Source of the DNA: DATHSY01 sp046729855
Lineage (GTDB): Bacteria > Actinomycetota > UBA4738 > HRBIN12
Direction: 5' to 3'
Length of the DNA stretch: 12,455 nt
Assembly (NCBI GenBank): GCA_046729855.1
Contig: JBKPHM010000152.1
Location: 1-12,455, forward strand
Notes under the pieces: model-generated
Told to the model about the DNA's origin: nothing
The model's input: only the letters and a program-made list of their open reading frames with translations
Database searches by the model: none
Position numbers and translations under genes: made by a program
Shown here: in pieces, positions 6,766-12,455 of the stretch
Numbering within the stretch: position 1 is the stretch's first letter
How the letters are laid out: the number at the start of each line of letters is the position of its first letter

Positions 6766-8124
6766 CGCGTTCTCGTTCTCGGGGGTGACGCGCAGGATCG
6801 TCGCTTCGTGGGAGCCAACGGTCGTCGCGAAGCCTTCCCGGTGCGATCCCAGGTCGCGATGCATCCATAGGTCGCGGACCGTCGCAGCGGACCAGTCGAC
6901 ACCGAGGTCTTCCTGCCAGCCGGCGCCGATCTCCGCGTCCTCGAGGCCGCGATTCAGCAGGGCGACGCCCCAGTCGCCGTTCGCCAGGGGCTTCGCGAAC
7001 ACCTCCAGGTCGCCGTCCTTCCGCACGCGAGCGGCCTGGATCCCCAGGGGATCCTGGTTGAGGGCGATCACCTCGCTGTTCGTGAGCGTCTGGGCCGTGT
7101 ACGCGTCCATCTCGGTCAGGTCGCTGCCGATGATCAGCGGCGAGGACAGGATTGCCCACATCGAGAAATGGGTGCGGTACTCCTCGGGGGTGGCCCCGTC
7201 CCCGACGAGGGCGCCCTCTCCCTTGAGGTTGACCACGAGCATGTCGTAGTCGTTCCAGCCGCCGGGACCCGAGTACTGCTCGAGCCCCACGCCGCGGTCG
7301 ATCATGTCCAGGACGTCGAAGTAGTAGCCCTCTCGGTGACCGGGCACGTCGAAATCGTCGGTGATGTCCTGCCCGATGCGCCAGTGATGCCCGCCGGCCT
7401 CCCGCGCCCACTCCCAGACGTCGTCCCACCCGCAATGGCACACGTGCAGCAGGATGTCGCGGCCGGTGGCCTTCAGTGCGTCCGACATCTTCTCGTGCAT
7501 CTCGAACAGACCATCGGCGCCCTTGCCGGGCCAGCAGCACGAGTCGTACTTGAGGTGGTCCACCCCCCAAGAAGCGAAGAGCTGAGCATCCTCCGCCTCG
7601 TGACCGGAGCTTCCCGTATAGCCGGCGCACGTCTCCACCCCTGGACCGGAGTAGATGCCGAGCTTCATTCCTTTCTCGTGGACGTGGTCGGCGAGGAACT
7701 TGATCCCTCTCGGGAACTTGCGTGGGTCGTAATCCAGCTCGTAGAGGAAGCGCGATCCACGGGTCTTCTGCCAGCCATCGTCGAGCATCACGTATTCCCA
7801 GCCGGCGTCCCTCATCCCGCTCTGGACGATCGCGTCCGCGATCGCGAGGATCTTGCTCTCGTCGATGTTCTCCCCGTAGACGTTCCAGCTGTTCCAGCCC
7901 ATGGGAGGCGTGGCCGCCAGGACCTTCACATCCGGCCGGCCCGCATCGTCGGACCGCTCCCCGATGTCCGGCCGCTCCCGATCGCACGCGGCCAGTACCG
8001 CCGATGCGCCCGGAAGCGCGACGCCGGCCGCGACCGCCAGTCGGATGAACTCGCGACGGCCGACGGCATGGCCCCGCCCGGCGCCCCGTTCCGCATCCGC
8101 GTTCCACGATCGCCAATGCGCCAC
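6763..8124 (-). CDS. GH27 alpha-galactosidase (melibiase-like), Tat-exported lipoprotein
   Basis: A 453-residue glycoside hydrolase family 27 enzyme expected to release terminal alpha-galactose. Residues 23-29 (RREFIRL) plus a hydrophobic stretch and the lipobox LAAC (Cys47) form a Tat-type lipoprotein signal, so it should be folded inside the cell and anchored outside the membrane. The catalytic barrel starts at TPPMGWNSWN (72-81) and contains MLDDGWQ (113-119), the nucleophile Asp194 in LKYDSC, the acid/base Asp253 in WRIGQDI, GGWNDYDML (288-296) and the SSPLIIGSDL segment (327-336). A small beta-sandwich domain follows (about 365-453). The start is uncertain: GTG 8124 is the last plausible one before the signal, with no strong ribosome binding site; the frame stays open to 8571 inside the upstream gene. 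It follows the toroid-protein gene by 82 bp on the same strand, probably one operon. Beta-L-arabinopyranosidase activity, known in GH27, is possible. Confidence 0.9.
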   Translation of the reverse strand: MAHWRSWNADAERGAGRGHAVGRREFIRLAVAAGVALPGASAVLAACDRERPDIGERSDDAGRPDVKVLAATPPMGWNSWNVYGENIDESKILAIADAIVQSGMRDAGWEYVMLDDGWQKTRGSRFLYELDYDPRKFPRGIKFLADHVHEKGMKLGIYSGPGVETCAGYTGSSGHEAEDAQLFASWGVDHLKYDSCCWPGKGADGLFEMHEKMSDALKATGRDILLHVCHCGWDDVWEWAREAGGHHWRIGQDITDDFDVPGHREGYYFDVLDMIDRGVGLEQYSGPGGWNDYDMLVVNLKGEGALVGDGATPEEYRTHFSMWAILSSPLIIGSDLTEMDAYTAQTLTNSEVIALNQDPLGIQAARVRKDGDLEVFAKPLANGDWGVALLNRGLEDAEIGAGWQEDLGVDWSAATVRDLWMHRDLGSHREGFATTVGSHEATILRVTPENENA

Positions 8125-8206
8125 ATCGAGTGAGGATACCGACCGGGTCAGCCCGGCAGATGGATCGTCGGCTACCGCCCGGCGATTGGCGGGGAGCCAA
8201 GAGAAA

Positions 8207-9163
8207 CTATGGCGTTCCCGATGCGGCACTTTCCTCCCTGTACCAACGCAGCACGCGCAGGGCGCGCAGCGTGTTCCATCGGCTCGGCCGCCCCTCGCCG
8301 GCGTCCGGCTCGGCGTCCAACTCGTCGGGGTGCACGTTCTCCAGCGGCCAACGGCCATCCGCGTCGCGCTTCGACGCGACGAGGTCGATCGCTTCGGCCA
8401 CGCGTTCATCCGGCCTGATTCCTGCGCTGCGCAGGTACTCGAGCCCGCGAAGGACGTCGTAGTGGTAGCCGAACGGGAACGAGAACTGGGTCCAGGCCGG
8501 GTCGATCGCGTCGCCGGTCGAGAGCCGGCGAAGCATCCGGCGCTCGAGGAGGTATTGCTGCCCCCTCTCACGGGCCGACGTCACCGCTCGCGACCCGCCC
8601 GTGGCCCGCTCGTGCTCGAGGAGTCCCTCGAGGACGCAGATCGTGGTGTGGAACGACCCACGGGTTGAGCCGCTTTCCTGCTCACAGTTCCACCCGCCAT
8701 CGTTCATCTGCTCTCCCAGGAGCCGGTCCACGATGCCCTGCACGTCCTGGCCGAAGTACGAGCCGATCGTCACGACCCTGCCGTTGATGCACGGCTCGAC
8801 CTCGCCGGCGAAGAGAGGCTTGCCGTGCCAGGCGGCGTCCTGCGGCAGCACGCCCTGCCACGTCACGTTGTCACGGACCAGGGCGATGGCGCGCCGGGCC
8901 TGGTCACTCGTTGGGTCTAGCCCCATTTCACGCAACAACAGCAGGGTCCGCAGGGAGATCCATTCCGGGTTGGTCGTGCCGGCGCCCCACTGGCCATCCG
9001 TCCCCTGGAGGGCGAGCAGGTGGGCGCCCCATCCCTCCGTGGCCACCTTCGAGCGCTCGGCGGTTACGAGGGAGTCAGGCGAATCGGTGAGGTCGCGCAT
9101 CACGTGCCATCGGATGGCCGGGTCCGAATCGAGCAGCCAGTCGGTGACGGTTACGGGCGCCAA
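8207..9163 (-). CDS. Terpene-cyclase/prenyltransferase-like alpha/alpha-toroid protein of unknown function
   Basis: A 318-residue protein of repeated helical hairpins typical of the squalene cyclase/prenyltransferase toroid fold. QW-like turns occur at LLALQGTDGQWG (49-60), LLGEQMNDGGWN (148-159) and VASKRDADGRWPLE (262-275). The DxDD or DCTAE catalytic motifs of squalene-hopene cyclases are absent and no zinc site of prenyltransferases is obvious, so enzymatic activity is doubtful. An acidic-aromatic cluster (DDGGWN-type and PSRWNTLRALRVLRWY at 293-308) is typical of bacterial hypothetical members of this fold. There is no signal peptide. TTG 9163 was chosen because GGAGG precedes it by 5 nt; GTG 9175 is the alternative, and the frame open to 9355 is not credible as protein. 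It lies upstream of the alpha-galactosidase on the same strand; the functional link is unknown. Confidence 0.75.
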   Translation of the reverse strand: MAPVTVTDWLLDSDPAIRWHVMRDLTDSPDSLVTAERSKVATEGWGAHLLALQGTDGQWGAGTTNPEWISLRTLLLLREMGLDPTSDQARRAIALVRDNVTWQGVLPQDAAWHGKPLFAGEVEPCINGRVVTIGSYFGQDVQGIVDRLLGEQMNDGGWNCEQESGSTRGSFHTTICVLEGLLEHERATGGSRAVTSARERGQQYLLERRMLRRLSTGDAIDPAWTQFSFPFGYHYDVLRGLEYLRSAGIRPDERVAEAIDLVASKRDADGRWPLENVHPDELDAEPDAGEGRPSRWNTLRALRVLRWYREESAASGTP

Positions 9164-9168
9164 GCATG

Positions 9169-9173
9169 CCTCC
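9169..9173 (-). promoter_or_regulatory. Ribosome binding site selecting the TTG start of the toroid protein
   Basis: GGAGG on the minus strand ends 5 nt before TTG 9163. No comparable site precedes GTG 9175 or the more distant upstream starts. Confidence 0.6.
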
Positions 9174-9248
9174 ACTCTCGGTGCGGTCGGTGACAGCCTA
9201 TGGCATCCGTTCGACGGTTCGGGCTCGTGGCTCGGCCGAACACGGCGG

Positions 9249-9291
9249 CTGACAAGCGGGCCCCTGGCGGGGATTATGGGTCGAGGGCCCG
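9249..9291 (+). promoter_or_regulatory. Candidate cyclase promoter with an inverted repeat around the -10
   Basis: CTGACA (9249-9254) and GATTAT (9272-9277) are separated by 17 bp in the 146-bp divergent region. CGGGCCC (9257-9263) and GGGCCCG (9285-9291) form a 7-bp inverted repeat that brackets the -10. The promoter match is moderate, and the repeat could be an operator or chance in GC-rich DNA. Confidence 0.35.
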
Positions 9292-9309
9292 GGGATACGA
9301 AGAGGGCAG

Positions 9310-10650
9310 ATGGACGCGATCGAGACATCAACGCCGGCAGAGGAGCGGTCCTCACGGTCGCTCATGGATCGGCTGCGGCTGCGATTCCGCGACCCGGCCC
9401 TTGAGAAGACATTTCAGGCTGACCGTTTCCGTCTCAATCTGGGGAATATCCGCTTTGCCTTCCTGGCCGGGATCGCCCTATGGATCTCGTGGGGTCTTCT
9501 GCTGCGCCCGCACATCCTCGCTCTGTCCGACCTGCGGCTGGACCTGATCATGAGATATGGGGTCTTCATCCCCATGCTGATCGTCGGTCTCGGGCTCACC
9601 TACACGCGCTTGTTCGGGCGCATCTGGGAATGGGTGTCGTTCGTCATCGCAGGCGGGACGATCCTGTTATGGGTCTTCTATGTCTCGCGTGTGTTGACGC
9701 TTCCCGCAGAGTACGGATACGTCGGCGTCATCCTGATCACGGCGTTCACCTATACTTTGCTTCGCCTCCGGTTCGTCTTGGTCGTCCTGATCACCGTCAT
9801 CGGCATCGTCGCTTATCTCCAGTACGCCTTCACAGCGGGTTACATCGATGTTGTAACCCGGGTGTTGGCGACGCTTTACCTGATCTCGTTCGGAACGCTG
9901 GGCGGGCTCGCTGCCTATCGATTGGAGCGGTTCACTCGACAGCTGTTCCTCCGGGAGCGCCAGCTCGACCGAGAACGTTTGCGGTCCGATGCCCTGCTGC
10001 TGAACATCCTGCCGCAAGCCATCGTTGCGCAGCTCAAGTCCTCCTCCGGCGGGCGGATCGCGCAGGCCTTGGATCAGGTGAGCGTGGTCTTCGCCGACGC
10101 GGTGGGATCCACGCAGCAGGCGGCACGGTCATCTCCTGAGGAGTTCGCGGATGCCCTGGACGCGTTGTTCCGCCGGTTCGACGAGATCGCCGATCGTCAC
10201 GGCCTCGAGAAGATCAAGACGATCGGAGACGCGTACATGGCCGTGGCCGGCGCACCGGTACCCGTGGCCGATCACGCTGAAGCGGCTGTCGCCATGGCGC
10301 TCGATATCCTCGCCGAGGTGGGGGAGGTTCGGTGGCCGTCCGGCGACCCGATCCTGGTGCGCGGCGGGGTGGCCACAGGGCCGGCCGTTGCAGGAGTGAT
10401 TGGCCAGCGCAAGTTCGCATATGACCTGTGGGGTGACACCGTAAACCTCGCGAGGAGACTCGAGGAGCACGGAGAGCCGGGCCGCGTCCTGGTCTCGGAG
10501 TCAACGGTTAGGCAGCTGCGGGACCGTTACGAATTCGGGCCGCCTCAGATCCTGGATGTAAAGGGCAAGGGGCCGACACCCGCCAGCGTGCTGGTGGGTC
10601 GCCACTCGAACGTTCCGATCTCCGTGCCGTCTCGCGGCCTCCCTGCGTGA
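9310..10650 (+). CDS. Membrane-bound class III adenylate cyclase (six TM segments)
   Basis: A 446-residue protein predicted to make cAMP. Six hydrophobic segments (about 47-66, 83-99, 107-125, 137-150, 153-173, 184-203) form a membrane domain. A charged linker helix and transducer segment follow (205-236, ending LLLNILP), then the cyclase homology domain (about 255-430). Key residues are all present: metal-binding Asp263 (FADAVGST) and Asp307 (KTIGDAY), adenine-specifying Lys303 and Asp372 (YDLWGD), and transition-state Asn379 and Arg383 (TVNLARR). A homodimer would therefore have two complete sites with ATP rather than GTP specificity. No HAMP or other known sensor domain is visible; the membrane domain may itself sense the signal. 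The start ATG 9310 has a GAAGAGGG-type site just upstream. A substrate-binding lipoprotein follows 77 bp downstream on the same strand. Confidence 0.92.
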   Translation: MDAIETSTPAEERSSRSLMDRLRLRFRDPALEKTFQADRFRLNLGNIRFAFLAGIALWISWGLLLRPHILALSDLRLDLIMRYGVFIPMLIVGLGLTYTRLFGRIWEWVSFVIAGGTILLWVFYVSRVLTLPAEYGYVGVILITAFTYTLLRLRFVLVVLITVIGIVAYLQYAFTAGYIDVVTRVLATLYLISFGTLGGLAAYRLERFTRQLFLRERQLDRERLRSDALLLNILPQAIVAQLKSSSGGRIAQALDQVSVVFADAVGSTQQAARSSPEEFADALDALFRRFDEIADRHGLEKIKTIGDAYMAVAGAPVPVADHAEAAVAMALDILAEVGEVRWPSGDPILVRGGVATGPAVAGVIGQRKFAYDLWGDTVNLARRLEEHGEPGRVLVSESTVRQLRDRYEFGPPQILDVKGKGPTPASVLVGRHSNVPISVPSRGLPA

Positions 10651-10651
10651 A

Positions 10652-10717
10652 ATGACTCTTTACCAGGAGATCCATTTGAGGACGTTCGTCGATCGGTTCC
10701 CCGGGGCACACCACTGA
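10652..10717 (+). CDS. Possible 21-codon leader ORF
   Basis: ATG 10652 lies one base after the cyclase stop and opens a 21-codon frame ending at TGA 10717, just before the start cluster of the next gene. Within it an AGGAG sequence (10665-10669) precedes an in-frame TTG (10676) by 6 nt, giving a shorter 13-codon version. It has no recognisable similarity. It could couple translation of the downstream gene, or be chance. Confidence 0.2.
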   Translation: MTLYQEIHLRTFVDRFPGAHH

Positions 10718-10727
10718 GAGCGTGATG

Positions 10728-11654
10728 ATGCGCCTCCGTCGCTGCCGCCTGCTCGCGGGAGCAATCTTAGCGGTGTGCCTTATGGTGGGTGGATGCGTCG
10801 GATCCGCTCCGCGGCAGGACATCGCCGGGCCCGCCGGACCGAACGGGACGATCATCGTCGGTGTATCCGGCGCCTTCGCCGAGAACCAAATCGTGGCGGA
10901 GATGTATGCGCAGGTATTGGAGCATGCAGGCTACGCCCTCGAGCGACAGTTGGACCTGCCGTCTCGAGAGATCTCTCAGAATGCCCTGGAGTCGGGGCAG
11001 ATCGATCTGAAGCCAGAGTACCTGTCATCGTTGCTCCTCTTCCTCGACCCGAACGCGAAGGCTTCGAGCAGTCCGGCTGATGTTGCCGAGCGGAGCAGCC
11101 AGCTCCTCCAGCCGCGAGGGATCACGCTGCTCACGCCCTCGCCGGCCGAGGACACCAACGTGTTCGTAGCGAACTCGAAGACGGCTCAGCGTTTCAATCT
11201 GACCACCATGAGCTCTCTGGCCCCCGTCGCCGACCAATTGACGCTGGGCGGTCCACCGGAGTGTCCACAAAGACCGTTCTGCATGCCCGGGCTCAAGAGC
11301 GCCTACGGGATCCTGTTCAACGACTTCACGCCGCTGGACGTCGGAGGGCCGCTGACTGTCGCTGCGCTCAGAGATGATGAAGTGCAGATCGGCTTGCTGT
11401 TCTCCACGGACCCGAGCATCAGGCAGAACGGATTCGTCCCACTCGTCGACGATAAGCACCTTCAGAACGCGGAGAACCTCACGCCCGTGATCCGTTCGGA
11501 GAAGCTGAACGACGACGTTCGGAGGTTGCTGGATGCGGTGAGCGCCAGCCTGTCCACCGACAAGGTGACCGACCTTGTGGGGAAGGTCGTGATCGACGGG
11601 CAGGACGTAGCGGCGGTGGCCGAGAGATTCCTGGCCGCGAACGGCCTTCTGTGA
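10728..11654 (+). CDS. Orphan OpuAC/OsmF-type glycine betaine/choline substrate-binding lipoprotein
   Basis: About 308 residues. A basic N-terminus, a hydrophobic core and the lipobox VGGC (Cys23) predict a membrane-anchored lipoprotein. The mature part matches the type 2 periplasmic binding fold of quaternary-amine transporters: TIIVGVSGAFAENQIVAEMYAQVLEHAGY with the family's SREISQNALESGQIDLKPEY block (Pro-Glu-Tyr at 96-98), then DTNVFVANSKTAQRFNLTTMSSL and the late LTPVIRSEKL segment. Relatives bind glycine betaine, choline, carnitine or similar; the usual YTG after PE is replaced by YLSS here, so the ligand may differ. There is no permease or ATPase gene nearby. It follows an adenylate cyclase gene in the same direction, so it may feed a distant transporter or act in sensing. 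The start is ambiguous: GTG 10722, ATG 10725 and ATG 10728 are consecutive; GAGAG at 10716-10720 best fits 10728. Confidence 0.85.
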   Translation: MRLRRCRLLAGAILAVCLMVGGCVGSAPRQDIAGPAGPNGTIIVGVSGAFAENQIVAEMYAQVLEHAGYALERQLDLPSREISQNALESGQIDLKPEYLSSLLLFLDPNAKASSSPADVAERSSQLLQPRGITLLTPSPAEDTNVFVANSKTAQRFNLTTMSSLAPVADQLTLGGPPECPQRPFCMPGLKSAYGILFNDFTPLDVGGPLTVAALRDDEVQIGLLFSTDPSIRQNGFVPLVDDKHLQNAENLTPVIRSEKLNDDVRRLLDAVSASLSTDKVTDLVGKVVIDGQDVAAVAERFLAANGLL

Positions 11655-11724
11655 GGCGTCACGTCTCCAGGCGGCGAGCGCAAGGACGACGAAGGCCGTG
11701 GACCCCCCTGCGAAGCTGCCGAAT

Positions 11725-11752
11725 GACGTAAAAGCCTAAGCGGGCTTGCGTC
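11725..11752. terminator. Weak interrupted hairpin at convergent gene ends
   Basis: GACG/CGTC outer arms and AAGCC/GGCTT inner arms form an imperfect stem spanning the stop codon of the SRPBCC gene, in the 81-bp region between convergent genes. The pairing is short and no T-tract is visible; the remainder of the gap shows nothing else. Confidence 0.25.
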
Positions 11753-12152
11753 CTTCCATGATCGTCTTGAGCCTGGCGAGGTCGGCGGCAACGGCCTGAA
11801 CGTCGCGCTCGAACTCCTCGTCGCTGATGCCCGGCAACCTCCGCAACGTGAACACCACCTCGCAGCCATCCCCGTCCCGGAGGACGCGCATCGGGTTGTA
11901 AATCACCTCACCGGACGGCAAGGTCACCTCGTGATCCAGGACGCCGTACGCGTTGCGCTCGACGAACGCGAAACCGACGCGCCCCATCGGCGTTCGGACG
12001 AACCACTGCCCGTCCACGTTCTCGACGGCGTTGCCGAGCCCATGAGCCCACTCGGGCAGGTTCGCTGGTTCCACGGCGTACTCGTACACCGTCTCCATCG
12101 GCCGGCTGATCCGTTCACCGACATGCAGCGACTGCGAAGTCATGCGGTTCAT
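11736..12152 (-). CDS. SRPBCC-fold (START/polyketide cyclase-like) protein
   Basis: A 138-residue single-domain protein of the SRPBCC/START-like superfamily, whose members hold hydrophobic ligands in a helix-grip cavity. It shows the typical order: first strand HVGERISRPMETVYEYAVEPANLPEWAHGL (strand, then the helix with the PxxVYxYxxxPxNLPxW pattern), a central curved sheet (WFVRTPMGRVGFAFVERNAYGVLDHEVTLPSGEVIYNPMRVL, then EVVFTLRRLPG) and a long C-terminal helix (DEEFERDVQAVAADLARLKTIMEG). The size is normal for stand-alone members. The start is ATG 12152 or ATG 12143 three codons later; neither has a strong ribosome binding site. There is no export signal. Ligand and pathway are unknown. 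It is convergent with the binding-protein gene, and a hairpin separates it from the permease fragment upstream. Confidence 0.82.
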   Translation of the reverse strand: MNRMTSQSLHVGERISRPMETVYEYAVEPANLPEWAHGLGNAVENVDGQWFVRTPMGRVGFAFVERNAYGVLDHEVTLPSGEVIYNPMRVLRDGDGCEVVFTLRRLPGISDEEFERDVQAVAADLARLKTIMEGRKPA

Positions 12153-12192
12153 GATCGCAGACCCGACGCATCTGGCGCCGGGAGACGACGAA

Positions 12193-12216
12193 CGGCGCCT
12201 CGGGGCCGAGGCGCCG
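12193..12216 (-). terminator. Strong GC-rich hairpin, probable terminator of the permease gene
   Basis: CGGCGCCTCGG (12193-12203) and CCGAGGCGCCG (12206-12216) form a perfect 11-bp inverted repeat with a minimal loop. On the minus strand it begins about 20 nt after an out-of-frame TAG (12236-12238) that probably is the true permease stop, and is followed by a mildly T-rich stretch (TTCGTCGTCT). It lies upstream of the SRPBCC start. Confidence 0.55.
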
Positions 12217-12235
12217 CCGGTCGGAGACGCGGCGA

Positions 12236-12455
12236 CTAGGTACGTCGCGCCGGCGCATCAGCCCGGCGCCCGTCATCGAAGCGACAACCACGAAGACGCC
12301 GAGGATCAATGCCGCGGTGCCCGGAGCCAAGAGGTTCATGGCGTCGACGCCGACGATCGCGGAACCAGCGGCCCCGGGGTAGGTACTTCGCACGTCGACC
12401 GCCGTGACCGCGCAGAAGCGATTGGTGATGCCACGCACCGAGATCGCCGGCGAGC
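12236..12455 (-). CDS. C-terminal fragment of an ABC-2-type permease, apparently frameshifted
   Basis: The frame that is open from the right edge encodes YPGAAGSAIVGVDAMNLLAP, a hydrophobic segment (AALILGVFVVVASMTGAGL) and MRRRDV. The small-residue GAAGSAIV block, one last membrane helix and a terminal RRRDV match the ends of ABC-2-type permease subunits. Two spots suggest single-base errors or mutations. Near the CCCCGGGG run (12372-12379), a typical KYLP reads in another frame just before GAAG. After RRRDV, a TAG in a shifted frame (12236-12238) would give the usual end, whereas the uninterrupted frame runs 38 codons further through a hairpin into the next gene. Sequencing error at a contig end is the likeliest cause; a decaying gene is the alternative. 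The ATPase partner would lie outside the window. Confidence 0.45.
   Translation of the reverse strand, partial: LAGDLGAWHHQSLLRGHGGRRAKYLPRGRWFRDRRRRRHEPLGSGHRGIDPRRLRGCRFDDGRRADAPARRT

Noticed and set aside
8125..8571. N-terminal extension of the alpha-galactosidase to 8571.
   Set aside because: It overlaps the well-supported toroid-protein gene in another frame and has shadow-like composition (Ser/Arg/Thr-rich).
9164..9355. N-terminal extension of the toroid protein to 9355.
   Set aside because: It overlaps the candidate cyclase promoter and the first codons of the divergent cyclase gene, is Arg/Pro/Ser-rich, and the TTG at 9163 has a proper ribosome binding site.
12115..12235. The C-terminal tail of the right-end membrane frame beyond RRRDV.
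   Set aside because: It crosses a strong hairpin, overlaps the SRPBCC start and looks like non-coding sequence read in frame; a frameshift before a nearby TAG explains it better.

Overview
The window is a high-GC stretch (GC-rich third codon positions, GTG/TTG starts, strong purine-rich ribosome binding sites). It most resembles an actinobacterial or related high-GC soil/sediment bacterium, probably a contig from an environmental assembly. Both ends look damaged. The first ~59 bases are mostly homopolymer runs that match no protein, and the last ~220 bases carry what looks like a membrane-protein C-terminus broken by small indels. No tRNA, rRNA, CRISPR array, insertion sequence or phage gene is visible. 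Most of the window is ordinary chromosomal metabolic content.

Layout from left to right. (1) A 5'-truncated beta-propeller protein with Asp-box/BNR repeats on the + strand. (2) Convergent to it, a secreted PQQ-dependent glucose/sorbosone dehydrogenase-type enzyme. (3) Upstream of that, and also on the minus strand, a MarR-family repressor. (4) Divergent from the repressor, a two-gene operon of microsomal-type epoxide hydrolases on the + strand. The short divergent region holds a recognisable promoter and two inverted repeats of the same half-site (GACAG/CTGTC), so the MarR protein very probably controls the epoxide hydrolases and itself. (5) Convergent to these, a minus-strand pair: a cytosolic terpene-cyclase-like alpha/alpha-toroid protein of unknown function, followed by a Tat-exported GH27 alpha-galactosidase lipoprotein. 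(6) Divergent from that pair, a six-TM class III adenylate cyclase on the + strand, followed by an orphan OpuAC/OsmF-type substrate-binding lipoprotein with no ABC permease or ATPase beside it. (7) Convergent again, a small SRPBCC-fold protein on the minus strand, then the C-terminal fragment of an ABC-2-type permease running off the right edge.

The best-supported unit is the MarR-operator-epoxide hydrolase module. It looks like a sensor for lipophilic or xenobiotic compounds that derepresses two paralogous epoxide hydrolases with different active sites: the first has Phe where one of the two oxirane-polarising Tyr residues is expected, and the second keeps both. The cyclase/orphan binding-protein pair is the next most interesting, as a possible ligand-to-cAMP arrangement, but that link is inference from adjacency only. 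I did not find a clearly novel multi-gene system.
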